Of a DNA stretch of 10,313 nt, positions 1 to 7,021 are shown in pieces. Source of the DNA: JBIIJL01 sp044233795 (lineage in GTDB: Bacteria; Pseudomonadota; Gammaproteobacteria; Legionellales; Legionellaceae). The stretch lies in assembly GCA_044233795.1 (NCBI GenBank), contig JBIIJL010000069.1:1-10313 (forward strand). Direction: 5' to 3'. The translations under genes were made by a program, and so were the position numbers. How positions within the stretch are numbered: the first letter of the stretch is position 1; each line of letters opens with the position of its first letter. The notes beneath the pieces are model-generated. The model saw nothing but the letters and a program-made list of their open reading frames with translations. It made no database searches and was not told the DNA's origin.

Positions 1-1755
1 TTTCTTGAATACATCAATAAAAATGTTTTAAACCGTATGCATAAAGCGAGTTTGGCTCAATTGGTGGCAAGCAATCCCGCGCAAATCAAGACTTGGTTGC
101 GTTCAGCGCATACAGCGCTGCGCATGGAAGCAGATAAACATTATATTATGACAGAACCTGATAGAGATAAGTTGTATCTCCTACGAGACAGTGAGGGGCA
201 TGCTCGCTATTCACGTAAAATTTTCGTTCTTGATAATGGTCGTCCCGTTGAAGGCAGTACCTTTTCTGACGGCGTGCATCAATGCCTTTGTGCAAAAGAA
301 AATATCGCATTGAATAAACTTAATAATAACAAACGCGATGCATTTATCATTATGCCTGAGAATGAAACGCAGCGTGCGTCATTTCCTGTGACTTTCATGG
401 CAAATTATGATGAAGGTTCAATCTATGGTGTAAGTGGTACAACACGAAGTGCCGCACCTCTAAGTAACCTTGAAGAGATTAATTATGAAAAGTATACCTA
501 TTTAACGATGCCACGTGAAAAACCATTGATTCGAGATGATAAGAACGTTTGGTTAGCGAAAGACGAGGCGCAACAAATCACATTTTTAAAGCGCGCCATC
601 ATTAAAAAATTGGTGTCTGGTTGTCCTGTGTTATTAATTTGTAAAGATGATCAACAGAGCTTGCGCTTGCATAACGCTTTAGAAAAAGATCCAAAATTCA
701 TGCGAACAGTTCAAGCACTTCAGCTTCAGCGCGTTCATGGATTGACGACTAAACAGGATGAAATAAAAGCCATTCAACAGGCAGGTACACCCAATTTTGT
801 AACCATATCAACAGCGGGGATGCTTGGTCGTGGTGTTGATATTCATTCTGATAATTTACTGGTATTAGCCGCCTACGTGCCAACTGAAGAAGATGAAATA
901 CAGATAAAAGGACGGACTGCACGTAGTGGCAAAACAGGCGAGTACCGGATGATACCCAATATGTCTGATCCAGATTACCCCTTAAATGGTAGTACTTATA
1001 ACGTGCACAATGAGGTTATTAAGTCACAAAAACAACGGCAATGTTCAGCAGCTTTTCAAGAGGAAGTAAGCGCTCTTTATGCATTTTTTCTGGAAGATAT
1101 TACCAAACAGTTTTTAGCTGATTACAAAAAATGCTCAATTGACGATCGAGTTGATCGATTAATTGAATGGCAACGGTTTTTAGGTAAAATGCAAAAAGAT
1201 TGGGAACCTCATCGAAAAAAATTATTAGAAGCAGTTGAATCAGGGGATCAAGAGGGATTTTCAAAAATATTTAATGAGTTTACTGAAAAATGGATATCTG
1301 CTCTGCCCGTTGAATCGGTAGACGGCCATCGCGAGAGACGAACGGAAAGCATCGCTAAAACCTATACTGCAATTCTGGCTCAGCAACAGTTTTTTGCCCC
1401 ACACAGACAGCCCATTAAGGTACAACGTGATTATGACCCCTCTGATGATGGTCAAGCACGTGTCTATTCAACTTTGTTTGCCAAAACTCGAGCAACATTG
1501 CGTGGAGAACGACGCTTGTTTGCAGATTTTCATGCGTGGAGAGAGGGACGGGGTGACTTATTCCCTGACTTAATGGCCGTATTACAAGGTGAGCGAAAAC
1601 TGTTTGCCAATTTGCAAGCAACAATTTCTCGTTGGATAGCTGAATGGCGTGAGTGGTTAAGTACTGAAAAAACGTCTGATATAGATGAACCAGCCAAAGT
1701 TCCACCAAAACTAGAAGAGGTTGATCTTGGCGTTGAAACTGCTCTTGCGACATAA
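1..1755 (+). CDS. Divergent SecA-like ATPase/helicase-fold protein, 3' part (N-terminus outside window)
   Basis: The frame is open from base 1, so the ATG at 37 is probably internal and the gene starts left of the window. The sequence follows the SecA order after the first nucleotide-binding domain: a preprotein-crosslinking-like region with the hallmark SDGVHQ (265-282), a degenerate motif ending in SGTT (about 430-444), then a second RecA-like domain with a motif V equivalent GRGVDI (826-843, one residue longer than in housekeeping SecA) and motif VI GRTARSG (910-930) carrying both arginine-finger candidates. After about base 960 it stops resembling SecA: no recognisable helical scaffold or zinc-binding tail, but a charged helical region, four 14-residue repeats (1453-1620) and a Pro/Glu/Asp-rich tail. 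The Walker A/B half is not visible, so ATPase competence cannot be judged. It is not housekeeping SecA. An accessory SecA-type protein or a secreted effector built on this fold are both possible; assignment to the fold is firm, function is not. Confidence 0.8.
   Translation, partial: FLEYINKNVLNRMHKASLAQLVASNPAQIKTWLRSAHTALRMEADKHYIMTEPDRDKLYLLRDSEGHARYSRKIFVLDNGRPVEGSTFSDGVHQCLCAKENIALNKLNNNKRDAFIIMPENETQRASFPVTFMANYDEGSIYGVSGTTRSAAPLSNLEEINYEKYTYLTMPREKPLIRDDKNVWLAKDEAQQITFLKRAIIKKLVSGCPVLLICKDDQQSLRLHNALEKDPKFMRTVQALQLQRVHGLTTKQDEIKAIQQAGTPNFVTISTAGMLGRGVDIHSDNLLVLAAYVPTEEDEIQIKGRTARSGKTGEYRMIPNMSDPDYPLNGSTYNVHNEVIKSQKQRQCSAAFQEEVSALYAFFLEDITKQFLADYKKCSIDDRVDRLIEWQRFLGKMQKDWEPHRKKLLEAVESGDQEGFSKIFNEFTEKWISALPVESVDGHRERRTESIAKTYTAILAQQQFFAPHRQPIKVQRDYDPSDDGQARVYSTLFAKTRATLRGERRLFADFHAWREGRGDLFPDLMAVLQGERKLFANLQATISRWIAEWREWLSTEKTSDIDEPAKVPPKLEEVDLGVETALAT
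1453..1620 (+). repeat. Four tandem 14-residue protein repeats in the SecA-like C-terminus
   Basis: Four consecutive 42-base units encode QARVYSTLFAKTRA, TLRGERRLFADFHA, WREGRGDLFPDLMA and VLQGERKLFANLQA. In every unit Leu-Phe occupies positions 8-9 and Ala position 14; positions 4-7 are charged or glycine-containing in the last three. Units two and four are most alike (GER-(R/K)-LFA). The period is exactly two heptads, which suits an amphipathic helix or coiled coil, although the Pro in unit three would break or kink a helix. The DNA copies are diverged, so this is an old protein repeat and not a recent DNA duplication. Confidence 0.65.
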
Positions 1756-1839
1756 ATTAGGAGTGACAATTAGCCTAGCACAGGGGGTTAGTAATATATC
1801 CAACACATCCAGCGCATCACCCAGTGCGGCTAAAATGAG

Positions 1840-1871
1840 TTGCCCCCTTTTTTACATCGAGCTTGGGGCAA
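1840..1871. repeat. 7-bp perfect inverted repeat (TTGCCCC / GGGGCAA)
   Basis: TTGCCCC at 1840-1846 and GGGGCAA at 1865-1871 are exact reverse complements separated by 18 bases. A T-run lies inside the loop and not after the second arm, so it does not look like an intrinsic terminator in either direction. The right arm ends one base before a TTGACA hexamer, which would suit a regulator binding site. The rest of the 289-bp gap (1756-2044) shows no convincing gene or terminator. Confidence 0.4.
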
Positions 1872-1872
1872 G

Positions 1873-1901
1873 TTGACAATTGCTCTACAACGCCTTATGT
1901 G
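1873..1901 (+). promoter_or_regulatory. Possible sigma-70 promoter upstream of the TSUP permease
   Basis: A perfect -35 TTGACA (1873-1878) is followed after 17 bases by a weak -10, TATGTG (1896-1901). It would give a leader of roughly 135 bases before the permease start at 2045. A second A/T-rich hexamer, TAAAAT at 1979-1984, lies closer to the gene but has no recognisable -35. The strong -35 next to an inverted repeat is the main argument. Confidence 0.25.
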
Positions 1902-2044
1902 CCCTTAAGATCAATGCAACTATGCTTTATCCAATCGCCAAAAGTCACCCATTTAATATTCTGGTAATCTATCTTTGTTAAAATGTCGCCACTACTGAAT
2001 TAAATAGCTACAATCGCTCCTTCTGTGCAACACGTGAGAACAAA

Positions 2045-2956
2045 ATGACCTTCACCCTCATCCTTATTTTCATCTTAGTACTAAGCCTAAACTGTGTTTT
2101 AGTCATGATCATGAAGCTTAAACGTCAACCCAAAATTGACTTACCCCTACTGGAGTGGTTAAAACTAAGCTTCAGCGGTATCCTAGCCTTCATCTCAGAT
2201 ACACTGGGCGTTGGTAGCTTTGCCGTAAATATTGCTCTCGCTAAATTGTTAGGCACATTTCGTGATGATGAATTGCCTGCGGTTAATAATGGCGCACAAG
2301 TCATCCCTGGCACCATAGAGTCGCTATTTTTTATGAAATTTGTGGAAGTCGATCTCATAACCCTTATCACCCTTGTCTTAGGTACTTGCATTGGCGGATT
2401 AGTTGGCGGGTCGATCGTGAGCCGACTCAGTCAACAAGCCATTCGCCTAGCCATGATGAGCTGTTTCTTGCTCATTATGGGACTATTGCTCTCATACGAA
2501 TTTCGCTGGTTACCCATCGGCGGAGAAGCTATTGAGCTTCATTCTTGGAAACTTGTTGTAGGTTTTTTTGCTATGATCGTATGTGGTGCATTAACAACCG
2601 TTGGTATCGGTTTATTTGTGATGGTCCAAGGTGTACTCTTTTTATTAGGTGTATCACCCCTGGTAGCCTTTCCTATCATGATGACCGCAGGAGCAATGCA
2701 ACAACCGCTCACTACCCTCGTTTTCCTTCAGCAAAACAAGATCCCTTTAAAAAAGACATTGATTCTAAGCCTTGCTGGATGTCTTGGGGTCTTTATAACC
2801 CTACCGATATTTAGTCTTTTGACTATCACTTGGCTACACACCTTACTGATGGCTCTTTTAGCGTACAATTTTATAACCATTGGCCACAACTATTTACTAG
2901 AAAGAGCCTCTCGAAGAGCTAATTCGCAAAATGAAGTCTTAAGCGTGTATAATTAG
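2045..2956 (+). CDS. TauE/SafE (TSUP) family membrane permease
   Basis: This 303-residue polytopic inner-membrane protein has about eight hydrophobic segments in two halves, as expected for the TSUP family (anion exporters and permeases for sulfite, sulfoacetate and related sulfur or organic anions). Family signatures are the Gly-rich turn DTLGVGSFA at residues 52-60 of the first half and MTAGAMQQP at 213-221 of the second. A cytoplasmic basic linker (KLKRQPK) follows the first segment. The start has only a weak GTGAGA-type ribosome site ten or so bases upstream, but the hydrophobic N-terminus makes it reasonable. It stands alone, with 289 bp before it and 57 bp before darP. The substrate cannot be read from the sequence and there are no sulfur genes nearby. 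Confidence 0.82.
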   Translation: MTFTLILIFILVLSLNCVLVMIMKLKRQPKIDLPLLEWLKLSFSGILAFISDTLGVGSFAVNIALAKLLGTFRDDELPAVNNGAQVIPGTIESLFFMKFVEVDLITLITLVLGTCIGGLVGGSIVSRLSQQAIRLAMMSCFLLIMGLLLSYEFRWLPIGGEAIELHSWKLVVGFFAMIVCGALTTVGIGLFVMVQGVLFLLGVSPLVAFPIMMTAGAMQQPLTTLVFLQQNKIPLKKTLILSLAGCLGVFITLPIFSLLTITWLHTLLMALLAYNFITIGHNYLLERASRRANSQNEVLSVYN

Positions 2957-3013
2957 CATCCCTTACATCATGGTTTGATAAAAACCTAGTTACTCTTCGC
3001 GTGAGACCCCAAA

Positions 3014-3490
3014 ATGGATGAGCCTAAAAGTAAATCACAAAAAAAACGTGAGGCAGACGATTTGCAAAAACTTGGGGTTGAACTTATCGATTTACCAACA
3101 GAGAAGCTCGATCAACTGCCCCTAACCCCTCATTTAAAACAAGCCATTATCGACGCGAAAAAAATTAAAAGTTTTGGTGCAACCAGACGCCAGGCACAAC
3201 TGATTGGCAAACTGATGCGAAGAGCAGATTATGAGGATATTATTTCAGCCTATAATACACTAGCATCTGAAGCAAGCGCACAGACGGCTCAATTTCATGA
3301 ACTTGAAATCTGGCGAGCACGACTCATCAATGAGGGCCCAGAAGCCTTAACTGAATTTATTAACATTTTTCACCCCGAAGATATTCAATGTCTTCGCCAA
3401 CTCATCAAAAAAGCAATTGATGAAGAACTCAAAGGACAGCACGCTGCATCCAGGGCGCTGTTTCGCTATATAAGGGCCTGTCAAACATGA
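3014..3490 (+). CDS. darP: Dual-action ribosomal maturation protein DarP (YjgA, DUF615)
   Basis: A 158-residue, highly charged soluble protein with the DUF615 pattern: a basic N-terminus (KSKSQKKREA), the LGxELIDLPxxKLxxLPL stretch at about residues 21-36, and the family core KSFGATRRQAQLIGKLMRR around residues 53-71. DarP binds late 50S precursors and helps mature the peptidyl-transferase region. It is somewhat shorter than E. coli YjgA (about 183 residues), mainly at the termini. Its TGA overlaps the ATG of rlmKL (ATGA at 3487-3490), so the two are probably translationally coupled and work on the same particle. A small stem (GGTTT/AAACC, 2972-2986) lies upstream without clear meaning. Confidence 0.93.
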   Translation: MDEPKSKSQKKREADDLQKLGVELIDLPTEKLDQLPLTPHLKQAIIDAKKIKSFGATRRQAQLIGKLMRRADYEDIISAYNTLASEASAQTAQFHELEIWRARLINEGPEALTEFINIFHPEDIQCLRQLIKKAIDEELKGQHAASRALFRYIRACQT

Positions 3491-5595
3491 TGTATTCGCT
3501 ATTTATCAGCTGCCCTAAGGGTTTAGAGTATCTACTTGAAGAAGAGTTAAAAGATATAGGACTGGGTGTTTCTCGCGTCAGCCCGCAAGGGGTGTATGGT
3601 GAAGGTTCTTTGGCATTGATTTATAAAATATGCTTATGGTCACGCTTAGCCAATCGCGTACAGCTCATCCTCTTCAGTGGACAGGCATCTAACCAAGAGG
3701 CCATCTACCAACTCTGTTATGAGTACCCATGGCCAAACGTTTTTGCTGCAGATAAAACCCTTGCTATCGAATTTCATGGCTCTTCTGCGGCCATTCGCAA
3801 TACCATGTTTGGTGCACAGGTTGTAAAGGATGGAGTTGTCGATCAATACCGAGCCAATACAGGCACTCGTCCAACCATTTTACGCGATAACCCGGACATT
3901 AAGCTTCACGCGCATCTTAAAAACGACATCCTCACCGTAAGCTTGGATTTAACCGGCTACAGTCTTCATCAACGAGGATATCGAATTGAAGCAGGACCTG
4001 CGCCTTTAAAAGAAAATGTTGCGGCAGCCCTGCTGATACGAGCCGGTTGGCCCAAGCGCGCCAAAGAAGGTGCGGCACTCTTGGATCCCTTCTGTGGCGC
4101 TGGAACCATTATCATTGAAGCATGGATGATGGCAGCAAACGCAGCACCAGGTTTATTAAGAGACGATCAATCTTTTCAGCACTGGACAGAACACCAACCA
4201 ACCCTGTGGAAACAAATAAGAGCTGATGCCCTAGAGGCAACAAACCCTGTGAAGATAAAAATCTCGGGCACAGATACAAGCCCCAAAGCCATCGACGCCG
4301 CCCGTGCCAATGCAGATCGAGCAGGTGCCTTTGATGAAGTCTCTTTTGACACGAGAGCCCTCTGTGCCTCAAGCCCTACTGCCGAAAACGGTTTAGTCGT
4401 TTGTAACCCTCCCTATGGCGAGCGCATGGGAGATGAAACCTCCCTGATTCCACTATACAAAGAGCTAGGTCAAACGCTCTATCAACATTTTCAAAAATGG
4501 GATGCCTTCGTCCTCACCTCTAATCCACTGCTTGCCAAAGCCATTGGGTTACGTGTAGACAAACAATACACTATTTATAATGGCGCCCTTGAGTGCAAGC
4601 TGTATTGCATTTCACTTGATGCACAGAACAAGCTTAAAACCAGTGATACAACCGTATTATCTGATCATGCTGCCATGTTGCTCAATCGTCTACAAAAAAA
4701 CCATCAACATCTGCAAAAGTGGGCAAAACGCCATGAAATTAGCTGCTATCGTGTGTATGACAAAGATTTGCCAGAGTATGCTTTTGCCATCGATATTTAC
4801 AATGACTATGCCGTACTCCAAGAGTATACGGCACCTAATATCATCGCAGCACACAAAGTTGAGCGCCGTGCGCTCGATGTTCTACAAGTTGCACCAACCG
4901 CTTTAGGTATGTCGCCCGAACATCTCGTAATAAAGCAGCGTAAACCGCAGAAAGGAAGCAATCAATATCAAAAAATACAACAAAAAGGCCACACCATGGT
5001 CGTTGCTGAGGGACAAGCTCGCCTGATTGTTAATTTATATGATTATTTAGATACCGGCTTATTTCTTGATCACAGGTTGTTACGCTTAACCTTTGCCAAA
5101 TTACCCAAAGCAACTCGTTTTTTAAATTGCTTTTGCTACACTGCAAGTGCTAGCGTTCACGCAGCCATCGCTGGCGCGATTACGACTAATGTAGATCTAT
5201 CAAACACCTACCTTGCATGGGCGGAAGATAATTTTAAGCTAAATTCAATAAATCTATTGAAGCATCAATTTATTCAAGAGGATTGTATGGAGTACTTGAA
5301 GCGATCCCGCGACAGATTTGATGTGATTTTCTTAGATCCACCAAGCTTTTCCAACTCCAAAAGAATGCATGATGTGCTTGATATTCAACGAGATCACGCC
5401 GAACTTATCCATAGCGCCATGCGGTTGCTTTATCCGGGTGGAACACTATATTTTTCTACTAACTTAAGACACTTTAAGCTCGACTTAGAACTCTCAACCG
5501 AATACTCCGTCAAGGACATTTCCGCAGACACAATTGATATTGATTTTAAAAGAAACAAACGTATTCATCAGTGTTTTATATTCCAGAATGAATAG
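3487..5595 (+). CDS. rlmL: Bifunctional 23S rRNA methyltransferase RlmKL (m2G2445 / m7G2069)
   Basis: At 702 residues it matches the E. coli enzyme in length and layout. A THUMP RNA-binding domain (about residues 45-155) precedes the RlmL methyltransferase, with SAM-binding motif I DPFCGAGT at 200-207 and catalytic NPPY at 307-310, which makes m2G2445. The C-terminal half is the RlmK Rossmann methyltransferase making m7G2069, with a motif I equivalent at 545-558 and DPPSF at 617-621. Both target bases lie in domain V near helix 74 of 23S rRNA. In the RlmK motif the usual YTGS is YTAS (Ala553), a small change in a SAM-contacting loop. Translation could start at 3487 or the adjacent ATG at 3490; 3487 gives the ATGA overlap with darP. 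It ends 7 bp from the convergent Mpo1-like gene. Confidence 0.96.
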   Translation: MMYSLFISCPKGLEYLLEEELKDIGLGVSRVSPQGVYGEGSLALIYKICLWSRLANRVQLILFSGQASNQEAIYQLCYEYPWPNVFAADKTLAIEFHGSSAAIRNTMFGAQVVKDGVVDQYRANTGTRPTILRDNPDIKLHAHLKNDILTVSLDLTGYSLHQRGYRIEAGPAPLKENVAAALLIRAGWPKRAKEGAALLDPFCGAGTIIIEAWMMAANAAPGLLRDDQSFQHWTEHQPTLWKQIRADALEATNPVKIKISGTDTSPKAIDAARANADRAGAFDEVSFDTRALCASSPTAENGLVVCNPPYGERMGDETSLIPLYKELGQTLYQHFQKWDAFVLTSNPLLAKAIGLRVDKQYTIYNGALECKLYCISLDAQNKLKTSDTTVLSDHAAMLLNRLQKNHQHLQKWAKRHEISCYRVYDKDLPEYAFAIDIYNDYAVLQEYTAPNIIAAHKVERRALDVLQVAPTALGMSPEHLVIKQRKPQKGSNQYQKIQQKGHTMVVAEGQARLIVNLYDYLDTGLFLDHRLLRLTFAKLPKATRFLNCFCYTASASVHAAIAGAITTNVDLSNTYLAWAEDNFKLNSINLLKHQFIQEDCMEYLKRSRDRFDVIFLDPPSFSNSKRMHDVLDIQRDHAELIHSAMRLLYPGGTLYFSTNLRHFKLDLELSTEYSVKDISADTIDIDFKRNKRIHQCFIFQNE

Positions 5596-5602
5596 GGAAA
5601 AC

Positions 5603-6118
5603 TTAGTCAGCCTTCCCAGGACTAGGATGAAGGATTTCTTCAAGAGATTGTAGTTTACCGGCAACGAAAAAGATCTCAGCGGCCAAAAACAAAGGCTCAT
5701 AGATAAACTCCGAGAGTTCATTGAAGATAGCTGGTCGCTTACCCTCAAAGAAATACCCGAGAAAATGCACCATACCCCCAAACAACAACAAAGCAACGAA
5801 AGACCAAAGTGCAAAAGCGGTTGGGCCTTCGTAACTGAAAAATTCAGCAATCCAGAGCAAAAATACCAATATCGGAAACAGCGCTAAACAAAGCCGCCAA
5901 TTCAGCCAAAAATAATAAAAAAGTAATACCACCCCCATGATTACTGCCATATTGACATCCAAAATCCCAAGAACAACAACGCGCACAAACCCCAACAAAA
6001 TCATGATAGATAAAAATATCAGTGGTACACTGATCATATGCATGTAGCGTGTTACAGGATTTTTGTGATAGTCAGCATAATTTTTTGCAAGTTCTAGAAA
6101 TGTAGTCATGTCAAGCAT
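5603..6118 (-). CDS. Mpo1-like (DUF962) membrane protein, possible fatty-acid dioxygenase relative
   Basis: A 171-residue membrane protein with the Mpo1/YGL010w layout: N-terminal YHKNPVTRYMHMISVPLIF (residues 17-35; His18 and His27 match conserved family His), central hydrophobic segments, and a C-terminal FEGKRPAI (124-131). Yeast Mpo1 is an Fe(II)-dependent dioxygenase acting on 2-hydroxy fatty acids. The C-terminal family motif, usually QFxGH before the EGxxP stretch, reads HFLGY here: the Gly-His is Gly-Tyr (Tyr122), with a His at 118 instead. The iron site may therefore be altered. Two starts are possible: ATG at 6118, with AGG touching it, or the fourth codon ATG at 6109, with AGG nine bases upstream; the latter has the better ribosome site. 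Fold assignment is good; activity is uncertain. Confidence 0.8.
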   Translation of the reverse strand: MLDMTTFLELAKNYADYHKNPVTRYMHMISVPLIFLSIMILLGFVRVVVLGILDVNMAVIMGVVLLFYYFWLNWRLCLALFPILVFLLWIAEFFSYEGPTAFALWSFVALLLFGGMVHFLGYFFEGKRPAIFNELSEFIYEPLFLAAEIFFVAGKLQSLEEILHPSPGKAD

Positions 6119-6140
6119 CCTGCGTTATTCACCTATGATG

Positions 6141-6169
6141 AACATAACACATTCTATATAAAGGGCCAA
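6141..6169 (-). promoter_or_regulatory. Possible promoter of the Mpo1-like gene
   Basis: Read on the - strand, TTGGCC (6169-6164) and TATGTT (6146-6141) are separated by 17 bases and each matches four of six consensus bases. Position just upstream of the gene, in the divergent gap with DUF1295, is the main support. Confidence 0.25.
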
Positions 6170-6189
6170 GGCTAAGCATTCAACAAGAC

Positions 6190-6199
6190 AAGGAGGGGG
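6190..6199 (+). promoter_or_regulatory. Strong Shine-Dalgarno sequence before the 16-codon leader ORF
   Basis: AAGGAGGGGG contains the full AGGAGG core and is the strongest ribosome-binding sequence I see in the window. It lies four bases (from AGGAGG) before ATG 6201 but about 50 bases before the DUF1295 ATG at 6248, too far to serve that start directly. Confidence 0.55.
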
Positions 6200-6200
6200 T

Positions 6201-6251
6201 ATGATCGATCGATTTCCAATGGATACCAAACGAAAAATGGAGATAAAATGA
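6201..6251 (+). CDS. Candidate 16-residue leader peptide ORF upstream of DUF1295
   Basis: ATG at 6201 follows AAGGAGGGGGT and opens a short frame encoding MIDRFPMDTKRKMEIK. Its TGA (6249-6251) overlaps the DUF1295 ATG (6248-6250) as ATGA, the classic arrangement for translational coupling. The peptide is charged and Met/Lys-rich, with no signal peptide or membrane segment and no run of one amino acid as in attenuation leaders. The DUF1295 gene also has its own GGAG five bases before its start, inside this ORF, so coupling may modulate and not be essential. It could also be chance in a purine-rich leader; conservation would decide. Confidence 0.35.
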   Translation: MIDRFPMDTKRKMEIK

Positions 6252-7021
6252 ACGTAGTCATCCTCGTTTTTGCTTATCTTCTATTTCAAATGTGTCTTGT
6301 CTGGATTATTTATCGAATACTTAAAAATCCCTCTGTTGTTGATACTTCTTGGTCAATTGGACTTATGGTCTCAGGATTAATTTACTTATGGTCAATACCG
6401 CTCACGCCCCGCACCATTTTAATTAGTGCACTTCTCATCTTATGGGCTTTTCGATTAGGAGGATATCTTTTATATACCAGAATTCTTCAAGGTCATAGAG
6501 ATAAACGCTACTCTGAGTTAGCTCATCATTGGAAAATAAATCAGGCACTAGGTTTTTTTCTTAATTTCCAACTGCAAGGTTTGTTGATTTTTATCATTTC
6601 ATTGATATTTCTATTGATTAGCAATTCAAACCACACCACGCTGAATTTAGCTGATGCTATAGCTATGGTACTTGTGATAATAGGCATTGTTGGCGAAACG
6701 TTAGCTGATCTGCAACTCTCTCAATTTAAACGTATGCAGAAAGGTTGCTTATGCAACACAGGCTTATGGAGATACTCTAGACACCCAAATTATTTTTTCG
6801 ACTGGCTAACATGGTTAGGCTTTACTGTATTTGCGTTTCAAGCACCTAAAGGTTACCTTGGGACTCTCCCTCTCATCACTTTATACATAATTTTTACCCA
6901 GATAACTGGGCCTCTCACAGAACGCGGATCGGTGAAATCTAGAGGACAAAAATACATCGACTACCAGAAACAAACATCGATGTTCTTTCCTTGGTTTAAA
7001 CGAACAATCGATTCTGAATAA
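6248..7021 (+). CDS. DUF1295 / steroid 5-alpha-reductase-like membrane protein
   Basis: A 257-residue protein with about seven membrane segments and the DUF1295 signatures: VVDTSWSIG at residues 30-38, GLWRYSRHPNYFFDW at 172-186, and a C-terminal stretch with ERGSVKSRG then YQKQTSMFFPWF. The RHPNYF box and following helices are the conserved C-terminal fold of steroid 5-alpha-reductases and isoprenylcysteine methyltransferases, which bind NADPH or SAM. The bacterial substrate is unknown; an unsaturated lipid is a fair guess from the membrane/lipid neighbours. GGAG at 6239-6242 is its ribosome site, inside the leader ORF. The last 26 bp overlap the end of the convergent DUF2177 gene. Confidence 0.88.
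   Translation: MNVVILVFAYLLFQMCLVWIIYRILKNPSVVDTSWSIGLMVSGLIYLWSIPLTPRTILISALLILWAFRLGGYLLYTRILQGHRDKRYSELAHHWKINQALGFFLNFQLQGLLIFIISLIFLLISNSNHTTLNLADAIAMVLVIIGIVGETLADLQLSQFKRMQKGCLCNTGLWRYSRHPNYFFDWLTWLGFTVFAFQAPKGYLGTLPLITLYIIFTQITGPLTERGSVKSRGQKYIDYQKQTSMFFPWFKRTIDSE

Noticed and set aside
1415..1769. Open frames on the - strand under the SecA-like C-terminus
   Set aside because: They lie wholly opposite a well-supported coding region, match no family I know and lack ribosome sites.
1840..1860. T-run after TTGCCCCC as a terminator for the SecA-like gene
   Set aside because: The T-run follows the first arm and lies in the loop of the inverted repeat, not after a completed hairpin.
2972..2986. 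GGTTT/AAACC stem between the permease and darP as a terminator
   Set aside because: Five A/T-rich pairs and no T-run; too weak to call.
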